Program-made: the position numbers and the translations under genes | Notes under the pieces: generated by a model | Database searches by the model: none | Told to the model about the DNA's origin: nothing | What the model saw: the letters and a program-made list of their open reading frames with translations, nothing else | Origin: Macrothele yani | Taxonomy: Eukaryota; Arthropoda; Arachnida; Araneae; Macrothelidae | DNA: 64,000 nt | Direction: 5' to 3' | Assembly (NCBI GenBank): GCA_039090855.1 | Contig: CM077011.1 | Span: 17,671,001-17,735,000 of the forward strand | Shown: positions 32,331 through 43,277 of the stretch, in pieces | Layout of the letters: every line of letters starts with the position of its first letter | Numbering within the stretch: position 1 is the first letter of the stretch

Positions 32331-34052
32331 TTCTTTCTTTGGTCAGATCTATTGTTTTCCATACCGGTTTCATTGAATTTGAATAGCTTTGATAAATTTT
32401 TTTTGCGTCAGAACGGATTCAAAAGACGTGGTTATTACACCCGAAAATTCGGTGTCAACTTTCTTGTTAAAGAATCATTTCACTAAGGGACTCTATTTAG
32501 TGCTCCATACAGGAGTGATTCTAAATTAATTGTACAAAACCTGTTCCGGGTGATTCTTCCTGGTGAGCCCCCCACACACACACACAAAGTGCATGTGAAA
32601 GAGCAGTATGGATGAATAATCGAAAATAATAATAACACATTTTATGTAAATTTTCACTGGATCCGTAACAACTTGGATTTTAAAGTGGATTTCAGTTTGT
32701 GTTCTACTTTTTTCTTCTTTTACCTGAAATCTTTTATTTTCAAATACCTATGGTAGTTTCATATATATAAATAAGTGGTTCAAATTACTAAATGAGAATA
32801 TGTTATTAAACAGTGTAAAAGTTTTGTATAGATGTGAGATAGGAAAAACATTCATAAAACCTTACCAATTCTTTATTAATCCACCATGGTCGGCTTTCAA
32901 TGAAGTCCGGCATGAAAAAAATGAAGAAACAGAAAGATGTCACCGAATTTTTTATTGTAATGAGCACGTCTTTTGAATCACTTCCGACGCGATTAAAATA
33001 TTTCAAAATTATTCATAGTTAATGGAACCGGACAGGAAAATGATCAACCGGATTTCTACAATCGATAAAACATCCAGAAATAGAAACAACTACTTACTCC
33101 CCCTAGAGATTGAAAATTATGTTATGAAGGAAGATATCAAAGACAAAGAGATTTTCAAATCCAACAGTTAGCAGAAGAAATACAGAGGGAAATATGATAT
33201 AAATCTACGCCGTTTAGCGGAAGAATTTTTGTATGATGAAAAAGCTGAAAATATTCGAAAAGAATTCTCCATAGCAAAAGCTATGCTACGGAAAAACAAT
33301 TTTTCAAATACGTTTGCCGCAAGTAGAGATAGCAAGAAAAAGGTTCTGACATTTATGATATCTAGCGGAACAGTTGTTTGTTATTAAAAGAAGATAATGA
33401 TCTCCATCTTTATTCTAAGGAATGGCATACAGTAAAAAATAAAAGAAAAATTTTGATAGGCTTTTTGTTAGAATCGGAGCTGCACGCAAACACCACCTAG
33501 CGAGAGAACAATGAAGTACAAAAAATAAAACAAAATAAAAACTCCACAAGCACAAAAAGTGTTCCACAACGTAAATGGGATCCAGTTTAAAAATATTTTT
33601 TTTTTAATTGGTCATTTAGAAGCTGAGATATCAAGAAAAACAGATTACATTTCGCGTCCCCTAGCGAGGAAAGCGTGCATTATTTCGGGAACGGGTACTC
33701 ACGCTCTCTAGAGACACATTTTTGCGGTAAGTAAAATTTGAATTATATGCAAAACATTTCGCACTTGAAATGCTTTTCGATAAAGAAAAAATTTTTAAAA
33801 TCGTTATACATACATCTACACACCCTGGCGGAAAAACTAAGCACTATTTTAAGCAAAAGCTACCCTTCAAGTCCTTTGATCCAGAAACATTTATTTGCTC
33901 TAAGGGTTTGAGAATCACTTTAAAGTTAAAAGTTTTGAAAGTTTGAAGGCAAAGTCACGGGATAACGGAACAATGGCAAATGCTGAAGATTAAGTTCTTC
34001 CCCCGGAGTTTTTATCTTCACCAAGGACTATGTTGAAGATAAAAACACGTGA
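32331..34052. other. Unannotated DNA, 32331-34052
   Basis: AT-rich. Isolated fragments of the array text occur at about 33655 (CCCCTAGCGAGG, inverted core-like) and 33825 (CACCCTGGCGGAAAAAC). 33030-33330 has a broken lysine-rich frame without a recognised domain. Confidence 0.35.
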
Positions 34053-34341
34053 GGAATTTATCAAATCCCATGTGAATGTGGTGTTTCGTATGTAGGAAAG
34101 ACCCACAGAACTTTATTTTCGATTGAAGGAACAGAAGACCTACATTCGGAACTGTGACCCAAGGAAGTCTTCGATGACTAAACACTGTTACGAAAATGAC
34201 CATAAATTTCTCTTTGAAGAAGCAATCGACACGCCAGATTCAGACATCAAAGTGAAAATCCTTCGAATACGTGGCATCAGTGAATTAACAAAGACATCGC
34301 TCTTTCCGCGTTTAATCACCATATATGATGTCAGAAGCTGA
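34053..34341 (+). pseudogene. Penelope-like GIY-YIG endonuclease remnant
   Basis: GIYQIPCECGVSYVGKTHRT at 34053-34112 fits the GIY-YIG nuclease start used by Penelope-like retroelements (GIYxIPCxCG...YVG.T.R). An extra T near 34115 shifts the frame, after which RLKEQKTYIRNCDPRKSSMT and KHCYENDHKFLFEEA continue the family pattern. The stop at 34339 lies inside the next repeat. No reverse transcriptase domain was found upstream, so this is a 3' fragment. Confidence 0.75.
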
Positions 34342-34507
34342 CAGAAAAACACACACAGCTCCGTGGATTGTTGACCACCGTGGTGTAAGGCTAATGCGCT
34401 CGGCTAGATATCGAGAGATCTGGGATTCGGATTCCCAGCGGTGACCGAATAACAAAGTTTCGGTTACTAAGTGTTGATAAAACGTGGAAAGAGTCTTTGT
34501 TTATTCA
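34324..34507 (+). mobile_element. SINE-D copy 2
   Basis: About 85% like 21418-21607 with the same ends. It directly follows, and slightly overlaps, the Penelope fragment. Confidence 0.75.
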
Positions 34508-34761
34508 GCCACCTTATATAGACTTAATATCAAATTCTAAATTTTGGAAAATAACTTCGTTTTTTGTAAAACTGAAAGACTTAATATCACGCTGCACTGA
34601 ACGCAAACGGAAAGAAACACAGTTACATTCACAGTTCATGCTTCACAAATTCACACAGTTACAAATAGCACATAATGGACAAGGCCACCATATCCGTTTT
34701 ACAGCTGAAGTGGTCATATCACACGGAGAATTAAACGGCACTTCGTCCACGTGTCTCAAAA

Positions 34762-34942
34762 ACTCTTTTTATTTCTTTATAGGGGGTCTAGGGACCCACG
34801 CGAGCAACTCAGTGGGTTATAAGCAGCCGCCGTTCCTAATTTTCGGTCACTGGTTCCAGAGAAGGAAGAGGGCTAGTGCCGTAAGACAAACACAACAACC
34901 ATGCCTCACCGGGATTCGAAATCGGACCCATCTCGGACGGAT
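34762..34942 (-). mobile_element. SINE-A copy 8, head truncated at a junction with Tc1-7
   Basis: Minus-strand SINE body with a T-rich start at 34762. It runs through the B box to about GGACGGATTGG, where it passes directly into Tc1-7. The A-box end is missing. The shared ATTGGACG at the join is microhomology between the two repeats. Confidence 0.82.
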
Positions 34943-36016
34943 TGGACGTGAAGTATCGGTGGTGGTACGATGGTCGCGTAGATGGTCTGAGGAAGATTCC
35001 CACACAAGAAGACGTGGAACCGGGAGTCACAGACGGACTGATGAGCTGACCGACCGACGCATAAGAAGAGCGGCGTTGTCAAGCAGAACATACACTGCGA
35101 CGCAAATCCGAGCTGCCGTTGCACCTGAGGTGACTGTGCGAACAATCCGCAACCGTCTACTGGATGCAGGACTACGTGCACGTGTGCCTCTGGCATGTGT
35201 ACCTCTGACTCCTGCCCACCGTCAGGAACGGCTGCAGTTGTGTCGCCAACGTCTGCACTGCAGAACGCAATGGCGATCTGTCGTGTTCAGCGATGAAAGC
35301 AGATTCTGCTTGGGAGCCTCCAATGGCCGTTGCGTGTTTGCAGACGCACAGGGGAGCATCTCCACCCTTCTTGCATCCGCCAGCGACACACAGGGCATAC
35401 ACCTGGTCTCCTGGTGTGGGGAGCGTTCAGCTATCGCTCCCGTACACAACTAGTGTTTGTACCGGATACGTTAAACAGGATCTCCTACATCAACAACATC
35501 ATTCAGCCCGTTGTTGTGCCATTTCTAAGGTCGATCCATCGTGGTGTTTTCCAGCAAGATAACGCACGCCCACACACGGCACGAGCAACGCAACATGCAC
35601 TTCAGGGTGTGAGACTACTTCCATGGCCTGCACGTTCACCGGATTTGTCCCGCATTGAGCACGTGTGGGATTTTATGGGGCAACGACTTATCCGGTTTCC
35701 ACGGCCAGCCACGAACATCCCCGATTTACGCGTCCAGGTTGAGGATGCTTGAAACTCAATACCCCAAACTTACATCCAACATCTGTACGACAGACTCCAT
35801 GCCAGAATTGCCCAGTGTGACGCAGTTCATGGCGGTTCAACCTTGTACTAACCATGTTACATGGAAATGTTATTTTTCAGTTTACCAACAAACACAGCTT
35901 TATTTTGCCATAATGTTTTGATCACGGTATCCTCTGTATCCCGTTATTATGCTGTATAAAATTCGTTGGTATCAGACGTCTCCTTCTTGGTGTTCTTTTT
36001 TCACTTTCTGCCAGTG
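34943..36016 (+). mobile_element. Tc1-7: 5'-truncated Tc1 (same family as Tc1-1)
   Basis: The right TIR is present (ends CACTTTCTGCCAGTG) with TA at 36017-36018. The left TIR and about 380 bp are missing, replaced by the SINE. It aligns with Tc1-1 and Tc1-14 from the middle of the DNA-binding domain onward. Confidence 0.92.
34950..35851 (+). pseudogene. Tc1-7 transposase, truncated and frameshifted
   Basis: Reads REVSVVVRWSRRWSEEDSHT to FSDESRFCLGASNGR. A one-base deletion near 35330 then moves the frame to 35330-35752 (RVCRRTGEHLHPSC onward). The second D (QQDNARPH) and E (SPDLSRIEHVWD) are kept with the 32-residue spacing. A W-to-TGA change at 35750-35752 ends it early. The remaining C-terminal codons (SIPQTYIQHLYDRLHARIAQ) run on to about 35851. 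Confidence 0.9.
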
Positions 36017-36267
36017 TACTTATTGGGACTTCCTTGCATATGAACTATAAAAAAATAGCTTTTTTACACTTAGGGTGGGGATGAACCCTGCTATCCAAGA
36101 AGCGCCCCAGTCCAGGGTGTTGTTGTCATTATTCAAGAATTTGCCTAAAGTTATTTATGTGCTCAAACCGAATCACCAGTGACAAAGTGTAACTAGCTTC
36201 TTTCAGCAGTTCACTCCAATACTTATGAAGTCACGTCAAAAGTTTTGTGTAGCGTCCTGAATGTAAT

Positions 36268-36321
36268 TTTATCTTTCAGCATCTGCATTTCCGCCCGAAA
36301 ATGCAGATGCTGAAAGATAAA
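36268..36321. repeat. Perfect 23-bp snap-back hairpin, 8-base loop
   Basis: Arms 36268-36290 and 36299-36321 are perfect complements (TTTATCTTTCAGCATCTGCA...). The surrounding 36019-36267 has no recognised element. Confidence 0.93.
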
Positions 36322-36382
36322 GACACTCTTTGGAAGACGCTGAGACTTGGAGACTCTCTTAGGGAGATGCTCACTCAATCAC

Positions 36383-36784
36383 CTATGCAGCACTGTGTGT
36401 GACTGGGCCTGTAACAAAATCAAGGATTTTGCAAATGTAATGTACGTCTTCTTTTTCTAACCGCAGTCTAAGGGCGACGACTGGTACATGTCTCTCCACA
36501 TTGCTGTCAAAAGGATATATGATCGATCTCCTACAGAAATAATAGTTTGTCCAGGGCCTTTTTGCCACCCCACACATTTTATGTGGAAGCCACGATATCT
36601 TTATATCATTAACATCATCATGAAATCTTATTGACTGGTAACGAATCTGTTGATTTCTGTAGAAGCAAATATGGTGATGACCGTACAACCGCTGAAAGGA
36701 AAGATCAAACATGTTGTTTCGTATTGACAAGGTCTGTGGACCTCGGGACCAAAAGCTTAAAGTGACTTCATAACTACTGCGCAT
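36383..36784 (-). other. Open frame of 133 codons, function unknown
   Basis: Uninterrupted minus-strand frame reading MRSSYEVTLSFWSRGPQTLS to DFVTGPVTHSAA. Its amino-acid mix is not obviously skewed, but no domain, homologous copy or gene structure is visible. It could be a chance frame or part of an unrecognised exon. Confidence 0.2.
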
Positions 36785-36965
36785 GTCTGAAGGCAGCTGA
36801 ACAGGAAACTGATAATTTCGCCCAAAACCACCTGTCTAAACACAATGAAGTTCGGCAAGTATCTCTCAAAAACAAGTAACCGCCTTTTTGCTCACCAGCA
36901 TCTAATTTTAAAAGCTGGAGTAAATTGAAACGTAATCCACAAAAACTACTCATACTCAGTGTTAA

Positions 36966-37554
36966 CCCTTTAAGTGGTCGGAACGAGGTAACTCGGGGTT
37001 GACAAAATGGGCTGAAGTCGGCTCAGACGAACACGTTCGTAGTCTAAAAAGTGAGTCAAATGTGGCTGGAACGAATTCATACCTGGTATCTTTAGCGGTC
37101 TTAACGCCACTCCAAGGAGTGACCTGAAAAACCAGAGGATCAGAATGTGTTATTTCCTCCCCTTTGCTTTGCTATTCAAAGGGTGATCTAGAGAACGGAT
37201 TAATAATGATCCTTTCTGACTGATTAGATGCTGAAAGTACCACAACAATGCCGATGAACCTAGGGAAGGAAAGATAAGAGGTTTGAGTCTTCGTTTTTTC
37301 TATCCAGTGGCATGATATCTGTGTCAGCGGTACTAAACCTTCTCCATCCTGTCATGGAGCAGAGAATAAAGGACTAAAAAGGAGCGCTTATCACAAGTGA
37401 CAGGTTAATGGTCTGTACTTCTCAGATGAGAGGATGAAAAAAAATTGTTTCGCCTTAAATTTCGTAAAATCGGTCGTTATGGAAACATCTCTATTTGGAG
37501 AGAGAATATATATTTTGGCATCATTTGGTTCAGGTACATCTGCCGCTTAAAGGG
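36966..37554. mobile_element. piggyBac-type MITE, 589 bp
   Basis: TIRs CCCTTTAAGTGGTCGG at the left and the inverse of CCCTTTAAGCGGCAGA at the right are flanked on both sides by TTAA (36962-36965 and 37555-37558). TTAA duplication with CCC-starting TIRs is the mark of the piggyBac superfamily. No transposase is encoded, so it is non-autonomous. Confidence 0.85.
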
Positions 37555-37558
37555 TTAA

Positions 37559-39197
37559 AATGAACGCGTGAGCACTCCATTCGTGGAAACCAAATTCCTA
37601 GGTGTCGTCACAAACAGATCTGATTAATTTAACAGACTATCATAATTTTATATGAGTTAATTAAGGATCTGTGTCTATACTTCTTATCCAAATTCACGAA
37701 GCTGAAGAAAGGTATACAGACCACTTTATCCGAAACACCCTTCAATGTGTAAGCTACATTTTGAATTTGGAGTTGTAAAACTAAAACTACGGATAGCAAA
37801 GGCATGAAACTGAAATGTATCGTTCCGCACTTTCACGTTGCGTTTCATATTGGCTTTTAATTCATCTTTTAATCATGTGCACTTTCGCATTCAAACATAC
37901 ACCTGACAAAGATTCCAACGGGAAACATGAGTAATTAGCTAGGACTTTTCGTTGATATCTGATAACATATACATGCACTCAGCTGTAGTGAGTGAAACGT
38001 TTACACCTTCCTTCCCAGAGATACGAAGTAAAAGTGTCTGCTTTAATTGGACTGTGAATCACATCGATATTCCGTCAGCGTAGGTAACCTAAGTTTAGAT
38101 CGAACTGTAAGAGTAATGCAATTATGCTGGTGGGTTTCCGAAAGCCAGCATTCCTTCCGGTAGACCATCATTTAAATCGATTAAATATGGACGTTTTGTT
38201 GTGATTATAGTTTCTGCGACTGAAGAGATCGAGCAATGCATCAACTTTCAAAATCAAATAAAGATGTGCGTGTGTTACCCGGCGCTGCTAAGGACAATCC
38301 AGTCATTATTCGAAGAAGGAAAATGACACCTTTTGACAGAAACTCGCAATCTATCGTGAAACGTCATGCATTTTTCACGGATGGAAGCACATTAACCCGT
38401 ATTTTCTGTATCAAGGCTGCAGCGCAGATTATGAAAGATTCGAGATGTCTGTGTTTTGTCGGTGATATCTTCTTTCTGAGCATCTGGTGTCAGTTACAGT
38501 TACTTCGCTGTCATCTGCAAATTACGTAACAAAAAGGGAAACATTCGAAACAGTTCTTCCGACTAATCAATACAGAAAATAAATAAAAAAGACTGCAGGA
38601 AAGAGATGGATAAAAGACGAAAGGGAATGCTGCGGATATCTCAGGTGTGTTGTAAGCATAATTTGACAAAAGAAAAAGATCACATGCTTAAAAAAAGTGA
38701 TTTTCAGTAACTGAAAACAAATAGTATAATTGTGTCCGCTGAGAGACAATACCATGATTTACTGTACTTTCCTTAACACAATTCAATACTAAGTAAGGAG
38801 CACTTGGAAAATATTTGAGACTTATGTCTCTCGGATTGAAAATTAAAAAAAAAATGAAACACGAAAATATCCTAATGAAGTTGCCATTCTGACATATATC
38901 CAGTCAAAAGTGATTATTTTCCGTAATATTTAGAAAATGGGTATTCGCGTGGAGTTGCGTATGGAAAAAGTTATTAAATAAGTACATCACCCTCTTTTTG
39001 TATGTGTACGTTTCTATACTAAAAGAAATGCGTAAACTATCGTTATTGTAAAAAATAACTTTAGATCGAACTGTAAGAGTAATGCAATTATGCTGCTGGG
39101 TTTTCGAAAGCCAGAACAACAAGTTAGTAAAATCATACAATGCATTACTTATGATACGCTTTCCAACATACCAGAAATCATTACTCAAGTTATTACT
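37559..39197. other. Mostly unannotated DNA with one direct repeat
   Basis: About 56 bp at 38088-38149 (AGTTTAGATCGAACTGTAAG, GTAATGCAATTATGCTG) recurs at 39058-39114. The frame at 38236-38529 has no recognised domain. Confidence 0.45.
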
Positions 39198-39635
39198 CAA
39201 GTTATGAGGATAGTGGCTGTGGAATAAATCTCGCTCTTGTGCCCCGACCTTTGACCCCTATTTCGATGATATTAAACAGAATTGGTTCAGTATACTTCCG
39301 GGATAACATACTAAAGTTTTCTCGCAGTAGAAGCATTTTAGTCAAGTTTTGAGGATAATGGCTGTGGAATAAATCTCACTCCTGTGCGCTGACCTCCGAC
39401 ACAAATTTCAATGATATTAAACAGAACCAGTTCAGTACATCTCCGAAACAACATGATAAAGTTTTGTCGTAATTGAAGCAGTTTTACGTAAGTTATGATG
39501 CATAAGGGAGACGGAATGGATTCCCTCCTATGTCCTGACCTTTGATCCCCATTTCGCCCATTTTCAATAGGGTTCCTTCCCAGGTTGTCCCCTACCACAT
39601 ACTAAACTTTCATCGAAATCGAACCGTTTTTACGC
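39198..39635. repeat. Three tandem copies of a 145-bp repeat
   Basis: Units start at about 39199, 39344 and 39489. Each contains GGCTGTGGAATAAATCTC or its drift, CTGACCT(T/C)(T/C)GA and a CA(T/C)ACTAAA(G/C)TTT-like end. The third is the most diverged. The flank 39636-40080 has no call. Confidence 0.75.
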
Positions 39636-40079
39636 GAGTTTTCAAGCGGACGGACAGACGAGCAAAGCTGGAGCATATACGCTTCTTCAACCTACGGTTG
39701 GAAAGTGTAAAAAAGGAAAATCTTCGAAACAGTAAAACCTTGAATTCTATTTATTGCAGCAGTTGAAGTTTAATTTTTTTTTAGCTTTGTCAAGTTTCAA
39801 AATTATACGGATTGTTTCCTCAGGTCTAGAAAAACTTCGCTAATGTTTTTCTAGTCCTGACGAAGCAGTCTGTCTGATGGTAAGATACTTTACAACGCTT
39901 AAATTTTTGTAAAATTCCATTGCTACAATAAACGGAATTCGAGGTCCAATTTTTTTTGTATTGTTTGGTGTAACTTCCATATCTGTTGAAGTATTGTTAC
40001 TATTTCAGGTTTAAATAACAAACTTTGCCTAATGAAACAATAAATACCGTACAATTTGAAAGCTTCAAAACTGCACTTT

Positions 40080-40415
40080 TTGCATCTATCATTTGCCAAT
40101 TGCCCACATCTAATTCTAAGATGCGCTACAATCTGTCTTGTTCACGAGATGTAAAATCTTTGTCCACAAAGACTATGAAGTAAATAGTTAGAGGAATAAT
40201 AACAATTCGAATGCTTTAACATTACAATATTTGCATCCATATCTTGTCGATTGTCCACATTTTATTCTTCGATGAACTGCAGTCTTGAATTTTTCAGAGT
40301 TATAAAATGTTAGACCAGAAAGACTCAAATGTCCAGTCAGTAGACAGCCGTAATTGTAATGTCCCTTTATGTTTTCAATTTCACAAGCTTGCCTGGAAAT
40401 TGTGTATTGGTGCAT
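40080..40415 (-). pseudogene. Possible piggyBac-like C-terminal zinc-finger remnants
   Basis: The minus-strand frame at 40415-40188 reads KTAVHRRIKCGQSTRYGCKY then CNV. The C...TRY.C..C.V pattern is common at the C-terminus of piggyBac-family transposases. A second, more decayed copy of the same 80 bp lies at about 40075-40165. No catalytic domain is found. A piggyBac MITE is nearby at 36966. Confidence 0.35.
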
Positions 40416-41252
40416 TCAATCCATTTAATAGATAGCCACCTAGAAATAAAACAGATGAATCGATTGGCCTACAGATAAATAAAAATTGAAGCACACGAAT
40501 TCATCGATAGAGAAAGATAGTTACAAATATTGAGTGATACGGGCCTAGAAGAAAAATAGACGTTTTGGTCAAAAATAGATAGGTAGATAACACAAGGAAC
40601 AGTTAAACCGATTGGTCCAAAGATACATACGACATTAGGTCGTTGGGGAAGTACGTAAAGAACTTTAACTTACCATAATTCCATTACGAGCAGAGCAATG
40701 TTCACAATATTTTAGGAAAATTATTAATAGCTCCCCTCATTTTAAATAATACGTTCCTAAACTGTGGGCAGTTCAGAAACACCATTAAAAGTACTAGTGC
40801 CATTACCCAGCAAAAACAGTCTTGCTGGCCCAGCACTATGTTGGCGCTACCGAACCGTCAATTAAATGTCCGGGCAGCCAACAGAAAGGCCAGAAGTTCA
40901 GGCCGACAGCTGGCCAACAGTTGGCACCCCATCAGTTGTATGCTACAACAGGGCCATCAGTTATCCATCACAGGCAGTAGCTGCCACAAGTGGCCCTTTC
41001 AGCGACCCTGCAAGCACGTGCCAGAAATGATGGCTAGCCAAGTGTGGTCCGCTAGTTTGCCGGTAGTGGCAGCCGGCAACCACGTGACGTAACCGATGGC
41101 TTGCCGAATCTTGTCCACCAATTTCCCAGTAGTAGCCATACAAAAAGATAACCGCAGTTTCCCAAAGCTAAAACTTTTTTTCTTTTCTCCACTTACGAAA
41201 CTTGTGAAGTATAGCACTGCATTGGAGAAATTTTCTCAACAGACCGGAAAAA

Positions 41253-41325
41253 CGCCCGTTAGGATCAGGGTGGATACGAACCAGGGCTGCGAGCTTGGGA
41301 GGCGAGCTCTCTACCTACGGGACTA
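41253..41325 (-). repeat. tRNA-like patch
   Basis: The minus strand reads GTAGGTAGAGAGCTCGCCTC then CCTGGTTCGTATCCACC, resembling A and B boxes. The arms do not close into a full cloverleaf, so it is likely a degraded SINE head. Confidence 0.4.
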
Positions 41326-41910
41326 ATTTGACACGCACGAGATGCGCTTGAAGCCGTGTCTTTCCTGCGGAATGAGTAATCGAATTGCTTCTGTCTTGCA
41401 TTTTACAGTATTGCGAGGTAGTTTTTTATAAAAGTCAGTTTCATATAATTCATAAATTTATTTTTTCAACGTAACGATAGTTTTTTTTTTTACCTTAAAG
41501 GAACTTCACTCATTTTCAAGGAGTGCACCAACTTAAAGTCGCTTTCCAAAGTTTTGTACTGTCCTTGTCGTCCTGAAAGGCGATTGTTGAATTAATACAT
41601 ATTTATCCGGGTTCATTTCACATTCTGTTACATTTTTAACGTTGTATCTTTCCTTTCCGTTGTTCGAAGCTACATTTGTTTTAAAGAAGAAATATATTTT
41701 ATTTTACTCCTCGTTATTTTTAGAAGCGATATCCTCCCAGTCTTGTGTATTCAACCCATTGATGAGTACATTATATCATAGCGTTGCTTTTTTTTCTTTC
41801 AAATAATTAATAAATTTTGTCAGCGTAAAATTCTTTTTTTTCCAACGAACGTTTTTTTAATGTATTTCAAGGACATTTGTTTCAAGCGGTTTCAAATTTT
41901 TCTTGTTATT

Positions 41911-41976
41911 CACCCACTCCATTCCATGAATTGTTATTCATGGGAATGAATAACAATTCATGGAATGGAGTGGGTG
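41911..41976. repeat. Perfect 31-bp snap-back hairpin, 4-base loop
   Basis: Arms 41911-41941 and 41946-41976 (CACCCACTCCATTCCATGAA...) are exact reverse complements around GGGA. It is not part of a TIR pair. Confidence 0.97.
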
Positions 41977-42499
41977 TATTTCATGGATTAATCTGATATC
42001 TTCGTCGACGTGGAATTTCATTAGGAAATTAATTCGCCTCTTTATATGGATTTTTTTAACATCCAGTAAAATAACACGATGGCGATAGTGTCGTCTTCAA
42101 CTAACTGGTACCATGAGAGACACAGAGTTTTTCTTCTGCGCATGCGCAGTCCCGATGCTTCCACCTACTGTTGGGGTGGCATTGGTTGCCAGCAACGGGC
42201 CACTAGTGGTACCTTGCTCGGAGACCCACAATTCATGGCGATGCTGCAGGGCCATCAATGGCTCGCCTACTGATAGCGCTGCCACCAACGAACCGCTACC
42301 GCGCCGTGAGCGGCAGATTTCAGCCAGCAGTGACCCATCACTGCCAGCTGGTGGCCAGCAGTTTCCCAGCTCTTGTGTTTTTGCTGGGTAAGGCTGAGGA
42401 ATGCGAATGAGATTCGGAGATTGATCTCCTGTTTGTTGTTGTACGAGTATCAGACATCTCCGCTTTCAATTGGTGAAAATAGTTAGATTTTGTTCTGTT

Positions 42500-42590
42500 T
42501 GGAGGTTAAAAGACTGCCTTGTGCAACTCGGTGAGCTATAAGTCTCCCGGTCCTAATTAAGGGTCATTGGTTCAAAAAAGAGAGCTCACT
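42500..42590 (-). mobile_element. SINE-A 3' fragment
   Basis: GGAGGTTAAAAGACTGCCTT, AACTCGGTGAGCTATAAG and TAAGGGTCATTGGTTC are SINE-A tail sequence. It ends at the Tc1-8 hairpin, and the tRNA head is absent. Confidence 0.72.
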
Positions 42591-42650
42591 GATGCTTCTT
42601 GGAACCCCACACAATACTGGGGAGCATTGTGCGGGGTTCCAAGAAGCATC
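42591..42650. repeat. 25-bp snap-back hairpin at the broken end of Tc1-8
   Basis: Arms 42591-42615 and 42626-42650 pair with one mismatch and a 10-base loop. The right arm is Tc1 coding sequence, and the left arm is an inverted copy of it sitting at the truncation point. Confidence 0.93.
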
Positions 42651-43277
42651 AGCACCCAGACAGAAACGGGATTCATCACTGAAAAACACAGAGGTGCATT
42701 CGTGACGCAGTGTGCATGACTTTGGCTCCAAGCCAGACGAGCGCAGCGATGACTGACCGTCAATGGCAGTCGACGTAACGGTTGCCTACTGCGCCGGTTT
42801 GCCACGTGTGACGTCTATCGTTATGGCGACGTCCATGGCCGATGACACAGCATGTCTAATATCGACTGCAGTGATTTCTCGTGACGAACAAGCGTGTAGA
42901 ACAATCCGCCAGTTGAGGCGTGCTAACGTCTGTTGAACTGCACCACTGACGCTCCGGTGCACGGAAGAACATTTCTGTAGCCACTGGTTCCAACAGCGTC
43001 CAACAGTTCATGCATCCGGTTGCACACGCGCAGCGATACGACTTCTAGACCAACCCGCTTCACACAGGCCTACAGTTCTTCCTCTCTGAAACGCATCAAG
43101 ATGGCGATAAACCTAACAACGGCGCTCACCCGGCATTTTTAGCCTTCGCTGAACCATATCCCAGCACAAACAATGAATCTGAAACGTCCGCGACATTTCC
43201 ACCAGCGGCCACACATTACCATCCTTGTTGCAATGCTATTCTATCTAATCAAAACTATCCGGACACCTGCCTGTCTA
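42626..43277 (-). pseudogene. Tc1-8: truncated Tc1 transposon, N-terminal half
   Basis: Minus strand. The right end carries TIR-like text beginning near 43277 (GACAGGCAGGTGTCCGGATA). The gene reads HLDAFQRGRTVGLCEAGWSR, then IAARVQ, a helix-turn-helix, and reaches the first catalytic D at about 42675 (FFSDESRFCLGAD). It then ends in the hairpin. Stops interrupt the frame. The second and third catalytic sites are gone. Confidence 0.83.

Larger units (their letters stand above)
40804..42391. mobile_element. Unclassified element with CCCAGCAAAAACA TIRs
   Basis: The 16-bp TTACCCAGCAAAAACA at 40803 is matched by its exact inverse ending at 42391. TA immediately outside CCCAGC on both sides is consistent with a TA target duplication. 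Subterminal blocks (40820-41100 and 42150-42370) are GC-rich and full of GGCCAGC/GCCAAC words, unlike the AT-rich middle. No transposase frame is visible. It contains a tRNA-like patch at 41253-41325 and a perfect hairpin at 41911-41976. Confidence 0.65.

Noticed and set aside
38236..38529. 97-codon frame
   Set aside because: No recognised domain, and an unlikely composition for a gene.
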